Origin: Sinohyriopsis cumingii
Lineage: Eukaryota > Mollusca > Bivalvia > Unionida > Unionidae
Length of the DNA stretch: 64,000 nt
Assembly (NCBI GenBank): GCA_028554795.2
Contig: CM068835.1
Location: forward strand, 28,646,311 to 28,710,310
Reading direction: 5' to 3'
Shown here: in pieces, positions 1 to 9,665 of the stretch
Numbering within the stretch: the stretch's first letter is position 1
Layout of the letters: each line of letters starts with the position of its first letter
The notes under the pieces: generated by a model
Told to the model about the DNA's origin: nothing
Seen by the model: the letters and a program-made list of their open reading frames with translations, nothing else
Database searches by the model: none
Position numbers and translations under genes: made by a program

Positions 1-410
1 AATATGCTGACCTTTCCCTGTATAGTCAAAAAACAATGGCATTCTTATAGTCAAACACTATAATGAAATTCTCTTAGTCAAACACTATGACCTTATAGTC
101 AAACACTATAATGAAATTCTTATAGTCAAACACTATAATGACATTTCTCTTAGTCAAACACTATGATCTTCTTATAGTCAAACACTATAATGAAATTCTT
201 ATAGTCAAACACTGACCTTTCTCTATATAGTCAAAAAACAATGGCATTCTTATAGTCAAACACTATAACGAAATTCTCTTAGTCAAACACTATGACCTTC
301 TTATAGTCAAACACTATAATGAAATTCGTATAGTCAAACACTATAATGACATTTCTCTTAGTCAAACACTATGATCTTCTTATAGTCAAACACTATAATG
401 AAATTCTTAT
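1..410. repeat. Minisatellite, unit about 28-30 bp
   Basis: Back-to-back imperfect copies of a unit built on AGTCAAACACTATAATGA run from the left edge to about 410, so the array probably continues outside the window. Neighbouring units differ by whether ATAATGAAATTC or ATGACCTTTCTC follows the core. Short open frames across it are a by-product of the repetition and are not genes. Confidence 0.9.
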
Positions 411-1005
411 ATGTATGTCCAATGTTTACTTAACATTTCATGTGCCCTTTTACCTGCTTCCTGGCTCGGTCACTTCAACCATCCAAACTTTTCATGCACA
501 TATACGTTCGCATTTTCCTGGCAGTCTTTCATCATTATTGCTGCGGCCTCTGGCTACACCTAGTCAGTCCGCACACAGTTATCCATACCTAGACACTCAT
601 ACCTAGGTATCCACAACTAGCAATCCACGCCTAGTTATCCACACCTAGTTAGCCAACTCGTTGGCTAAAATTAAGTAAGACATACTGGCGATCCCGCCCC
701 GACAGCTAAACACACAAAGAGCTTCTCTCTAATTGCCGTGTCAGTCAAGATCCCTAAGTAACATCTATAGTCGCGCGCGTTAAAATGTATTACGCACGTG
801 CCGCGCAAGCAAAGAAGGCGTCACGCGATGCAAAGAAAAAGTATATTTACAAGATACTATGGCGCGAAAAACACGTCAAATACTGGAATTTATGGTGGTC
901 TAAGCAAGCCATATCAGTTATTTCGTAACAGCGTACACATAGAAACACACAACCACATACACATAAAGACACAATTATATGATAGGCAACTTGATTAGTC
1001 TCTCT
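411..1005 (+). mobile_element. Possible 5' scrap of an LTR retrotransposon
   Basis: A stretch that could be an LTR (about 411-684, TG at the start, CA at the end, with CTAGTTATCCACAC-like repeats inside) is followed at 687 by TGGCGATCCCGCC, which resembles a primer-binding site. About 100 bases on, an ATG at 786 opens a 46-codon basic frame that could be the start of a gag-like gene. There is no second LTR and no reverse transcriptase here. It could equally be unrelated repetitive DNA; the call rests on the primer-site resemblance alone. Confidence 0.25.
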
Positions 1006-1010
1006 TGTCA

Positions 1011-1435
1011 TCATCCTAATTGACATTTGTTTTGGGAGTGCAGTGCGGGGTGAGTTGCTTCATTATTCCATTCCCACGTTTGATGGATAGCAAAGACTTG
1101 TTCCCTCTGTATTCTTCTATGCCAGACCCGTGGATGTTGTGGTATTCGTGGTTGCTCTTGCTGTCTTTCCATCTCCTCCTTCCAGTTGTCTATCTGAGGG
1201 ACCACAGTCTCTGTGCTGGTAGTGGCTGTGGAGGTGTCTTCACCATGGGCTTGACTTCACAGGCCTGTCTTAACATCAGGTAAGGCAGGATCTTTCTTTT
1301 CGTCTTTTCCTTATCCTCTTTTAACTCTTTCTCCTCCTCTTTAATTCTAGCTCCCTCTGCAACTACCTCTATGGCCAGTTCGTCCACGATGCGACTGGCA
1401 TACTCCAGGTGTATTTGAAGTTCAAACACATTTAG
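1011..1435 (-). mobile_element. Fragment of a third Polinton (end gene)
   Basis: The minus-strand frame at 1190-1429 starts with a stretch ending LQIHLEYASRIVDELA, which matches the sequence near 2750-2830 in copy 1 and near 31840-31905 in copy 2. The similarity to copy 2 continues downstream (RQACEVKP... region against 32010-32090). It is therefore a piece of the same coiled-coil, basic end gene, lying outside the left terminal repeat of copy 1. It is either part of a separate, mostly lost Polinton or a local duplication of the end of copy 1. Confidence 0.65.
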
Positions 1436-1439
1436 GAAA

Positions 1440-1640
1440 AAATAATTATTTTGGGATTATTGTAAATTCGTTTAGAGACATTTTGAATATAACATTGTGA
1501 TATATCACGACTGATAACACAACCATTAGATGTAAAAAAGTAAAATGTATGGGCAAAGGAACGTAAAATATTCATATGTGACAGCGACTAAGTAAATAGC
1601 GTTTTTCGTCTAGTTGCGATTTTGAGAACTAATTCGTCAC
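1440..1640. repeat. Dispersed repeat segment, shared with 43436-43510
   Basis: About 65 bases starting GGGATTATTGTAAATTCGTT and running to a TATCACGA block match 43438-43505 (GAGGTTATTGTGAATTCATT ... CATCACGATT) in the same direction. I do not recognise the family. It separates the Polinton fragment on its left from copy 1 on its right. Confidence 0.4.
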
Positions 1641-1787
1641 TGAACAACAGTCGTTATCATTTGGAACGTGTCACATATATGGAACCTAAGTTTGACTGTA
1701 ATACATGTGGAGCCCATATTGGGTGGTGCATATGTGTAACTTACGTTTGGGTAGCACACACATGGCAGATTAGTTGCATCGCATGTA

Positions 1788-2097
1788 AGTAGTGTATGGG
1801 GCCACCGTAGGGTCAAGGGGACTTTAATGTTAAAAAAGGTATATCCACTATAGGGTCTATATGAATTTAACATGGGGAATTTAAACATGGATGGGACTGT
1901 AGAGCGTCAAGGGAAAATGAACATGGGAATATATCGTGGGCCTGTATAGCGTCAAGAGGAAATGGATATGAGAGATGGAGATAACACAGACAACAGACAA
2001 CAGACAACACTGATACAACATGAATTTGTTGGTTTTTTTATGCAAGAAAGTCATTTCTTTTCCAGACATATGAGGGACCCTGAAAAGGGCCTTTGGC
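1788..2097 (+). repeat. Left inverted terminal repeat of Polinton copy 1
   Basis: Matches the reverse complement of 16418-16757. It contains three imperfect direct units of about 35 bp with the core AGCGTCAAGGGAAAATGAAC, against four at the right end. Its inner part contains a histone-type stem-loop on the minus strand. Confidence 0.93.
2076..2091 (-). promoter_or_regulatory. Histone-type 3' stem-loop (copy 1, left end gene)
   Basis: Reads GGCCCTTTTCAGGGTC on the minus strand: six paired bases (one G-U) around a TTTC loop, the form of the metazoan histone mRNA 3' hairpin (GGCYCTTTYCAGRGCC). It is followed by CCTCATATGTCTGG and then AAAAGAAATGAC, a purine-rich block like the histone downstream element that pairs with U7 snRNA. 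The end gene's stop codon lies about 11 bases upstream. Confidence 0.7.
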
Positions 2098-2102
2098 TTC
2101 TT

Positions 2103-2840
2103 CTATTTCCTCCACTTCTTCAGCCATCTCCTAACCTTTCCCACTATTCTTGTCTTCTTCTTCTTTTGGGACTCTAACATCCAGTCAGGGCGGCCCATGG
2201 CTCTAAACTTGTCCTGGATTTTGATCCAGTTATGGTTCAGGCCTCTCAACACTTACTTTTTCTTTGTATTTTCTCTTTCTTTCCTCTCCTTTAACCACCT
2301 GTCCTTGATCTTCTTCACTTCTACATCTATCGCCTTTCTCATCTGTTCTTCCGCTTTATTCAGTTGTTCACCAACCCTTTTGACAAAGGGCTACTCTGAT
2401 CATTGCTTTATCTCTTCCAAATAGCATCTGAATTCTATAACCTTGTCCAGAGACTCTTTTATTGTCCCCACTCTGACATAGGGGGATTAATGAATCCTCT
2501 CAACCTCTTCACTTCTTCCTATATTATCCCCTTTATCATCTCCCTGATTAATTTTAGTTGGTTGACATAGGCAAAACTGTTTGTTAACCTAAATTCTCTT
2601 TCAATTCTTTCAACAGCATATTCCCCATCCACCACCCAAATTAAGTATTTCTTAAATCATTAAACAAAGCTGACACTGCCATCTCCTCTGCTTATTCCGT
2701 AGAATTGCGCGAACGATGAACGCTTTGAGTTTTTATATCTAAAGCGTCTTCCACAATCGCCTCCGCTGACAGCTCGTCCAGGAGTCGACTGGCATACCCC
2801 AGATGCATCTGAAGTTCTGATGCTCATTCTACTCATTCTG
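2103..2840 (-). pseudogene. Left end gene of Polinton copy 1 (coiled-coil, basic)
   Basis: On the minus strand the region begins with residues related to LQIHLEYASRIVDELA, as in 1190-1429 and 31840-31905, and ends with a strongly basic stretch (QKKKKTRIVGKVRRWLKKW) directly before a stop codon and the stem-loop at 2076-2091. The middle is rich in Glu/Lys and would form a coiled coil. The reading is broken, so only the position and parts are given. Function unknown; I know of no named family. Presence of the same gene in three places in the window shows it is a real part of this Polinton lineage. Confidence 0.5.
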
Positions 2841-3176
2841 CACTATTGATCAATCAACGATGGGTAGCCAGACTGCTGAGTGTTCCGTATATATACTTGA
2901 AGCACGGAAGTGAAGGAAAACATCACCTAAGACCCAAATCTTACATTACCTATATGATTACCAAAAAAACACGCGGACCTAAAAGAACCACTCACTATTT
3001 TGTACTGACAATCAATATTTTAAAATTGTTGACAAGCGACTTAAAGAAAAGCTTATACACGCACTTTCTTACCAAGATAAAGAATTCATGTGCTAATGGA
3101 CGCACTTCTAATTTTTTCTAACTGACTAACATAGTATAGGCAATGAAATGGTTATTTCTTTTCTAGAGTATGGGGT

Positions 3177-3192
3177 AGCCCTGAAAAGGGCT
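3177..3192 (-). promoter_or_regulatory. Histone-type 3' stem-loop (copy 1, second gene)
   Basis: Reads AGCCCTTTTCAGGGCT on the minus strand: a perfect six-base stem with a TTTC loop. The next bases are ACCCCATACTCT and then AGAAAAGAAATAACC, matching the usual ACCCA spacer and purine-rich downstream element of histone genes. The stop codon of the 105-residue gene lies about 33 bases upstream, a typical histone 3'UTR length. Confidence 0.8.
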
Positions 3193-3225
3193 GATTTTGT
3201 GTGAACGAGGAGCAATGGCAATCTT

Positions 3226-3543
3226 TTATGATCTAAGATTGCGGGTTCGTCTGGCGACAGGCTTTCCCACATAATTGGGTCTGCTTCTTCGGAAAGAGAA
3301 GGAGAACTCTTTGGTGTCGACACCGCATTCGACAAAACCTCTGTCTGGTTCCTGCTGCTCTTGCTGCTGCTGCTTTCTTTGCTGATTCTGAAGTCTGTAC
3401 TTCTCTGTCCATTCTCCTTTCTTCTTCTTGATTTCCTCTCTGAAGAGCTCTTCTCTCAGGTCTTCAGTGACTTTCAACATTCTAACATTGTCCATCTCTT
3501 CAGGTCTCGGTCTCAGACATGTCGTGACCCGATGCAAATTCAC
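3226..3543 (-). CDS. Small Gln/Glu/Lys-rich Polinton protein, 105 aa
   Basis: An uninterrupted minus-strand frame of 105 residues. Residues 15-50 are charged and helical (EEMDNVRMLKVTEDL, then KKKKGEW), residues 51-67 are Gln-rich, and the C-terminus is Arg-rich (FRRSRPNYVGKPVARRTRN). I do not recognise a family. It lies between the left end gene and the capsid gene, reads in the same direction as both, and is followed after 33 bases by a perfect histone-type stem-loop, which argues that it is a real gene with a defined 3' end. Its counterpart in copy 2 is not visible. Confidence 0.55.
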   Translation of the reverse strand: MNLHRVTTCLRPRPEEMDNVRMLKVTEDLREELFREEIKKKKGEWTEKYRLQNQQRKQQQQEQQEPDRGFVECGVDTKEFSFSFRRSRPNYVGKPVARRTRNLRS

Positions 3544-3940
3544 GTAGGCTTCGTTCCGCTTGGCTAATTATGAGCACATCTGCGTAGGAGGATGAGTCAA
3601 TAATGGATGGTCAGACTGGAGACTTCCCGCGTTTATGGGAAAAGCGCGGACGCGAAGGAAAACATCCCTACATGATACCCATAGCAACACAAACCACAAA
3701 CGCATTTTTTCAAAACACAACATTTTTTATTCAAATAATTCATAACTAACAATTCACAATTTAAAAAAAAATATTAACCATTCAATTTAGCAATAAATAT
3801 TGTTTTCAATAACTCTCTATTTTGAACAAGGTTGACAACATCGTGAATGAAATTGAGATTTCCACTCTTGGAAGTCATTGAGTCATTGATGTACACTACG
3901 TTTCCCAGCTAAAAGACAAAAGATAACCATAATGACCCAT

Positions 3941-5311
3941 CTAAAGACGGATAACAGTCTTCCATGGCTTCTCATAGTCTATTATACCTTCTCTCAAACT
4001 GTTAATTTCTATGTTAGTATCGAATTTGGCATATAGGAGGACGTTCACCGTCTGAGGTAGAGGTTCTGCAAAGTGAAGTTCTGCTCGCAGTTGACCAGAT
4101 TTTATAGGGTTTAAATGTCCCTCGTCACTGCCTTGGTTTTGAGTGAAATCACAAGCCCACAAAGCGTAGCCTCTTGCATAATCGTCGTACGAAATGCCGT
4201 GACTGGCGTTGGTCCCTAACTGTCCGGTGGCTTCGTACAGGGACAAGTACGATCTCAAGTAATTCCTGTCACCAAACTTAGGGTCGAAAGGTCGGGTACA
4301 CATGACCTTGCCATCGCTGCTGACTTCAATTTTGGAGACTCTGTAGTGCTTAAGCTGGAATGGATTCTGATCGTGGACTCCGTTGAGTGCTGCATTGCTC
4401 ACGATGCCAACGATTAAACGTTTGGGTAACTGTCCTTGGAAAAGATGATCTTCGATCTTGGATCGGAGTACAGCAGGAATAGTTGATGTTTTCACTTCCA
4501 CACGTCGTATCGGATACTTGGCGTTCGTTCTGCTCAAAGTGTGACTGTTGTCGTTTCCCACTTTAGGTAACATTTCCACATTTCGCACTTACAGTCTGGC
4601 TTCTTGAATGATAGTTTTGTACTCGGTAGCATGGACCATCAAATGGAATGAGGTACTGCTACGATTCAGTCTCAGGCGGATATCCACACCGTTCAGAAAA
4701 TACTTCTCTTGCATCCACATGTCCAAATGCAAACGATCCATCAGTTCAAAACTTCGTCCTTGCAGGATTTTCTTTTTACGGTCGTTAAAACATACATTGT
4801 GAGGATTGTCATCTGCTGTCAGGGCTGTGTCGTTAAACGTTCTCACCTCCTGTCTCAGCTTTCCATACCACGCAAGCATCCAGATGAGTGTTCTTGCTCT
4901 CTTTTCCGTACGTCAAGAGACAAGGTACTCTCGGTAAGGGTAAGTAACCATGCTACTGCTGACCAGTTTGTTATTCAAATACAAATCCACTTCACTGAAC
5001 AAGGACTGCATGAGATTGTTGACGGGAGCTACTCTAACATCGGCTTCTGGAGCAGTATCGTCCGTTTTCATCACTTTGACTTTCAAGTACAGGTAACTGC
5101 AATTCAGATCGATGTAATCTTCGGTTTGTCATTTGATTTCAAACTCGATGGGAGCAGAATCCGTGAAAGAGGAAACGGGATGAAATTCGACCCATTGGGA
5201 TTCTTGCATCGTCATCATGGTGGGTAGCATGACAAACAGATCCAGTTCCGACTTAAAACAGGCGCAATACTCTTGGTGCATCATTTCTGTTTCTAATTTT
5301 GTAATAATCAA
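3941..5311 (-). pseudogene. Polinton major capsid protein (double jelly-roll), broken
   Basis: The beginning (about 5311-5130) carries HQEYCACFKSELDLF and SQWVEFHP, typical of the start of Polinton/adintovirus major capsid proteins, often annotated in animal genomes as F54H12.2-like. The later part (3941-4588) has LPKRLIVGIVSNAALNG, a Tyr/Asp-rich segment (YDDYARGYALWACDFT) and VNVLLYAKFDTNIEIN near the C-terminus, also typical. The protein would form the trimeric shell unit of a virus-like particle. Only separate pieces are open, so I give the span and parts. A conventional AATAAA (3726-3731) lies on the minus strand about 215 bases past its end. Confidence 0.85.
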
Positions 5312-5501
5312 AAACGTCTAAGTCTCGAGCAGTTCTTCTTTTCTTTGTCTTTCTAGCTTGAGAAGTGTGAAGACTTCTAAAGGGGTGTTTTCTTCGTCGT
5401 CTCTTTATGCCTTGTCCTTGCTGTGGCGTCGGGAAGCAGAAATGCCTGACTCGGTAGCGTTCAGGGCATTTATAGGAGTGTCTCGTCGGCCCAAAATGTC
5501 T

Positions 5502-5744
5502 TTACCATTTTATCAGCAAGACATTGTTGCCTGCCCTCAAGAAAACTTCTTTAAGGTTTTCTTTGTCAATGATGACATTTTGGAGACATTCTTTACCGTG
5601 TGTCAATGCCGCATCTTTCAATGCATACAATCCTCGTGTCACCATCGGTTTCAACACCAGAGTCACCGAACGAAAGGCTGATTTAAACATATCCCCTAAA
5701 CCATGTCCTCGCTGTCGAGCAACGCATCGGTACACTGGATACAT
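5502..5744 (-). CDS. Small structural protein of Polinton type, 80 aa
   Basis: Begins MYPVYRCVARQRGHGLG and continues with a hydrophobic-basic helix (MFKSAFRSVTLVLKPMV) and a second amphipathic stretch. Proteins with this YPVYRG..RGHGLG start sit next to the capsid genes in other Polintons and adintoviruses and are thought to be minor virion components. Gene position, between the major capsid gene and the minor capsid gene and on the same strand, fits. The C-terminal part may not be original. The role is inferred from context only. Confidence 0.6.
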   Translation of the reverse strand: MYPVYRCVARQRGHGLGDMFKSAFRSVTLVLKPMVTRGLYALKDAALTHGKECLQNVIIDKENLKEVFLRAGNNVLLIKW

Positions 5745-5836
5745 GACTTACAATTCGTTACAGAATCGTTTTCGAAAATGGAGTTTCACCGTGACTTTCC
5801 CTTTGAAGAATGGAATATTTTGTCCCAAATCTCCTT

Positions 5837-6526
5837 TCATAGCAATGTTGTCAGTGTCCAAATACGACTTACTGCCGTGAAAATAGTGAGAACGTACAAA
5901 TTCGCAGTGTACGTGATCGTGTTTGCACCTTCATGGTCATTGGTCGTGGTACTGTCGACTTTGAAAGGATTGACACACAGTAACAGCACCGAGGTGTGTC
6001 CCACCACATTGTACTCCACCACGGAGTACACAAAGATCGAATTCAGTCCTTCATTCAGTCCAACCGGGTTTCCAAAAGCCCTGTAAAAATTCATATAACT
6101 GTTGAACTTGGGGATCAAATTGTATGCGACCATCTGTGGATGTCCACCCAAAATTTCAAACAAACTACCATTAAATCTGAGGGACAATGTGTCCGTGTCC
6201 TGACATTTGATCATGATGCGATGAGTCACTTTATGGTACTCAATCTTCAGGTTTCTTTTGGCTCGGTTGAGGGCTTTGCCAAAGGCTAAGTCGAATCTGG
6301 CCGCAATATTGTCCACCAAATGTTCGCCACTAAAATAAAACCCTGACGGAATTTTCAATGTGTAGACACTGAAGGATGAATTGCTTGCTGGTCTTGAGTC
6401 CCCTAAAAGCCCGATTTTATTTATTTCTTCTTGCAACTGGGCATTCAGGATTTTCACCTGGAAAGTGTTTTGCTTCTCGGTGACGTTTTTGATTTGTGTC
6501 GGGTTAATGAATTCCAACAAAGTCAC
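5837..6526 (-). pseudogene. Putative minor capsid (penton-like) protein region
   Basis: A 229-residue minus-strand frame with alternating beta-rich segments (SSFSVYTLKIPSGFYFS, RIMIKCQDTDTLSLRFN) and the motif GGHPQMVAYNLIPKF; the related text continues upstream to about 6650. Beta-strand-rich, without catalytic motifs, and placed between capsid-associated genes, it fits the minor capsid (penton) slot of Polintons. I cannot align it to a named family by eye with certainty, and its ends look altered. Confidence 0.55.
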
Positions 6527-6657
6527 TTCCCAATAGGCTTCCTGATCTAATTGGATGGCCTGAGGTAATTTAACTGTTTAACAGCACAACTTGTTGTTGG
6601 GAAACACCTCCATGGAACTGTCACTGGGTAAGGTTAAGTACAATTGGTTGTTATTGT

Positions 6658-7059
6658 TCATAATTCTAGAGTTCTGTGGCTGTCTGAGGGGTTACTGGAA
6701 GTTAGAGGCGTGTCTCCGCCGAAAATGGGGTTGTTGGTATTCGAGTGGTGACTGACAATGGACGTAAGATTCCCATTGTTCCCGTTCGAGGAAAATTTCA
6801 GGGTTGGATTTGGAAGCAGATAACCAATGCAACTGCTCAATAAAATGGTCCACAATTGTTTGTCTCCTTGCTGCAAACTCAGATTGGCAATGGCTGCACT
6901 GATGACAAAATACACCACAAAGATTTGGCAGAAAAAAGCGATTTGCGTTTTAGGCACACGTTCTCCACACCACACCCACAAGGGTTGTTTCTGTAAATCT
7001 TGCTGAGAAGAACTGGGTGAAGGATAAGTAGCAGTAGCTGAGTCTGTGTGAAAGGGCAT
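6658..7059 (-). CDS. Small Polinton membrane protein
   Basis: From the internal Met at 7059 the frame gives 133 residues. The N-terminal 40 are Ser/Thr/Gln-rich; residues 46-95 hold two hydrophobic segments (TQIAFFCQIFVVYFVISAAI and LWTILLSSCIGYLLPNP), followed by a polar C-terminus with NGN repeats. Proteins with the KTQIAF.CQ...Y.VI and LWT.LLSSS.GYLLPNP pattern are common in animal Polintons/adintoviruses, lie near the integrase gene, and are expected to sit in a membrane. An earlier Met exists at 7113 but that part overlaps the integrase tail. Function unknown. Confidence 0.65.
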   Translation of the reverse strand: MPFHTDSATATYPSPSSSQQDLQKQPLWVWCGERVPKTQIAFFCQIFVVYFVISAAIANLSLQQGDKQLWTILLSSCIGYLLPNPTLKFSSNGNNGNLTSIVSHHSNTNNPIFGGDTPLTSSNPSDSHRTLEL

Positions 7060-7114
7060 GATGGTCACTTCTTTTATAGTCGATGACTTGCGAAGCGTCG
7101 ATACAAGAATCAAA

Positions 7115-8110
7115 ACTTGGTGGACATCCTTTCCAACGTACTTTGACTTCTATGACACGTCGTTTGCCTACATTACGGGTTCTGCGTTCGAGAATGCTTT
7201 CGATGTCGTACATGTCGTCTTCTTTTTTGGTGACACGTTGTAACTCGGGTAAATAAAACGTTCTTTTTAACACTTCTCCGTTCATGTCTTCCAATTTATT
7301 GACGATAAGATGATGACCATGCACCCGTCCAGTGACACGAAAATTTCGGTGGTCCAGTTAGGTAAGTAACCTTTGTCAAAAGTGCGTTTGGTTTTGCCAA
7401 TGGGCTCCCAATTTCCCACAGCCAACACATCACCTTTCTTGGGGACAGCCACCGTCGGGGACGTACCAAACAGGCGACCAGAAACCAGCACTTCGTTGTC
7501 GGGAGTCACTTTTTGCGGGGCACGACCAATGCTTCGATGGTGAGATTGGTTGTACGCTTGCATAAGGTACGGTAAGATGTCAATGTACTTGAGAGTTTGG
7601 TGATGCGTAAAATATTTCCACATGCGTTCGTTCAAAGTGCTTTGGTTTCGGGATTCTCGGTGGTGAATATTACGTTTCTTTAATTCTTTTTGTAAAACTT
7701 GGTCCAGAAATTCGGTACCTTTGTCCGTTTGCCATCGAAAAGGGTGACGATCACATTGTTTCAACACCCGTTGCTGGGCTCGCACTAACTCGTTGCTCGA
7801 TTTGGAAGTTAATGGCACGACCCAGGCAAATTTGGAAAAGACGTCGATGACACAAAACAAATATTTGTAGCCACGATTGTAGCTGGCCAAATGTGAGGCA
7901 TCGGCTAAATCGGCTTGTCGTCGATGATCCATGCCTTCCACTTGGGTGCGACTTCTGGAAAACTTGTGTCGAATGGGTTAATGTAAAGTGTAGGTAGTTT
8001 GATCTTGTAACCATCGTTGCACTTGAGGCAAACGGAGACTTTTCAGCCGGGTTTTGGCAGCACGATACAACTTCTGAACTCCTCCGTAGCCTGCAGGATG
8101 GGATGGGTCG
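7115..8110 (-). pseudogene. Polinton integrase (rve core plus chromodomain), broken
   Basis: The main open part (7282-7941) shows the DDE core: Asp in RRQADLADASHLASYN, YLFCVIDVFSKFAWVVPL, a second Asp in WQTDKGTEFLD, and Glu in STLNERMWK, followed by YNQSHHRSIGRAPQKVT. In the neighbouring frame (about 7115-7215) is a chromodomain: YDIESILERR ... EVKVRWKGCPPSFDSC. Upstream (7941-8110) there are hints of the N-terminal zinc-binding part. The family joins element ends to target DNA and makes 6-bp duplications; the chromodomain is thought to guide it to chromatin. The reading is broken. Confidence 0.9.
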
Positions 8111-8152
8111 TAAAAAATGCTAGCTCACACCTTTTCCATTTTGGGGGATTTG

Positions 8153-8768
8153 TTAATAAGTCACCCACTCTTCGCTGATGCTACTTTGGACGGGGCGAAA
8201 GGGTGGGTTGGAAACGGATTTATGTATCCGATGGGCCACGGCAGTAGAAGTCGAAGCTAGTGGTGGAGGTGGTACTGCAATGGCTTTGGGCTTCTTTTCT
8301 CTTTTTACTTCTGGTTTCCCGTCTTTGTTTTTCACTTCTATTGAAGGAGAGGTGGAGATCATCTTTTTAACGCAAACTTTCATTTTATCTCGTTGGGGTG
8401 TGGGGTAATGGGTCAACAAGAACGCTGCAATCTTACTAGAAATGAGAGCTGCTGACGCTGTTTGAAAAACTTCTCGTATCTCTTCTTCCTCAAGCTTTCG
8501 TAGTGTGGCGTTTCTCATGACCACTGGGAATGGTGGTGGTTGTGGGGGTGGTGGTAGTGGTGGTGGTGGTGGTGGTGGGGAATGGACCTTTCTTCAACGT
8601 CTTGAAATCTTTCAGAGTGGGTAGATCTGTTTGTGTTGTAACTGGGACATCTCGCTCAAATTGGGATTGGGAGGCAAATGCGGGGTCCACTGTTCTTGCC
8701 AACAATGGTATTCCATCCATCGTTTGTAAGGCACTTAAGCTAGTTTTCTTCCTTCCATTCGATGTCAA
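8153..8768 (-). pseudogene. Thr/Pro-rich Polinton protein region, function unknown
   Basis: Two overlapping minus-strand frames. One (8490-8768) ends in a long Thr run encoded by a TGG/GTG-type simple repeat at 8530-8578; the other (8153-8524) has a short helix (TLRKLEEEEIREVFQTASAA), a Lys-rich middle and a Pro-rich stretch (VPPPPLA). It lies between the integrase and the small basic-protein genes. The repeat is unstable and probably explains length changes. No family recognised. Confidence 0.4.
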
Positions 8769-8805
8769 GGGTCACGTCTGAGATCTTAGACTTCAGATGT
8801 CCTTT

Positions 8806-9130
8806 TTATCTTGCTCCCACGAGTCCTCCCAGCATGGTTCCCAAGACTCCTTTCAGCAATGGTCCTAACAATAGTGTCAAAATTCCTCCACCTTGGACCA
8901 ACATCTTCTTCTTTTGACGAATGGGGATTTTCTTTTGAACCATTTGGCGAAGAACGTGACGATGTTCGCCTAAGCATTGTTTCTGGTATTTCGACAAAGG
9001 GGTTGTACCTTTCAAGACGTTCAAACAACATTCGCACACGGTATCGATGACATCTTTGGAGAGGCCGTTTGAATTAGTTTTGTTCGCATGGGTGGAGAAG
9101 CTTTGGAAAGGACAGACAACATGTCCCCTT
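8806..9130 (-). CDS. Small conserved capsid-associated Polinton protein
   Basis: The frame at 8806-9039 reads CECCLNVLKGTTPLSKYQK, then a basic RHVLRQMVQKK...RQKKKMLVQGGG segment and a Gly/Leu-rich hydrophobic C-terminus (ILTLLLGPLLKGVLGTMLGG). The pattern (Cys-Glu-Cys...NVL.G..PL...K, basic middle, LVQ.GG, hydrophobic tail) recurs in Polintons and resembles small adenovirus core or membrane-lytic proteins. It probably belongs to the particle. Upstream residues to about 9130 look related but are less clear. Confidence 0.6.
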
Positions 9131-9256
9131 ATTTGACTAAACGAAGAGGCAGTTCTTTCGTTTTCTTTCCTTTGGGTTTAGATGAGGGATGTTTTTGTTG
9201 GGGTGAAATCTTTGAGTCTTCAGGAGAACGAAAAACACTGATACCCATGCTTTGTC

Positions 9257-9660
9257 TCAGACCATTTTTTGTACTGGAATGCGTCGCCACTGATTGTCTT
9301 TACGTCGTATCAACTTGATGGCAGGCATCACGCGTCGTGGAGGGTTTCGCAACGGACTAAATCGAGTCATTTCTTGCTTGGCCAAATCCATTAAACTCTG
9401 TAACATGCCCGATCTCTCTTGGACTTTGATTTTGGGAGCAGGTACATTGTGAGCAGCTTCCACTGCTACTAAAGAGGAGGGTGTGGCCACTGGAGGAGAA
9501 GTTCCTGGAGACACGGGCTTCCATGGTGTCATCAACGGAGAGGTAGATGAACCTGAGGCTACCGGAGACGCAGTCATCGTCGTTGCAGGTCGTGGTTTGC
9601 GAATGTAAGGTTGCGTCATGGCCGAAGTGCCTCTCTTGCGGGTAGAGGCTCTTTTCTGGG
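9257..9660 (-). CDS. Basic Ser/Pro-rich core-like protein
   Basis: Part of the minus-strand frame 9257-9796. Its N-terminal 60 residues are Arg/Lys-rich and overlap, in another frame, the Lys-rich tail of the histone-like gene. The middle (about residues 60-115) is Ala/Pro/Ser/Thr-rich, and the C-terminus has RSGMLQSLMDLAKQEMTRF and PPRRVMPAIKLIRRKDNQW. The composition fits a DNA-condensing or capsid-lining protein, as in adenovirus core proteins. I cannot tell whether it is a separate gene or once belonged to the preceding one. Confidence 0.4.
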
Positions 9661-9665
9661 GGGCT

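Noticed and set aside
1-410. CRISPR-like array
   Set aside because: Units are adjacent and imperfect, without unique spacers, and the host is an animal. The same holds for the arrays at 17441-18165, 60975-61290 and 63813-64000.
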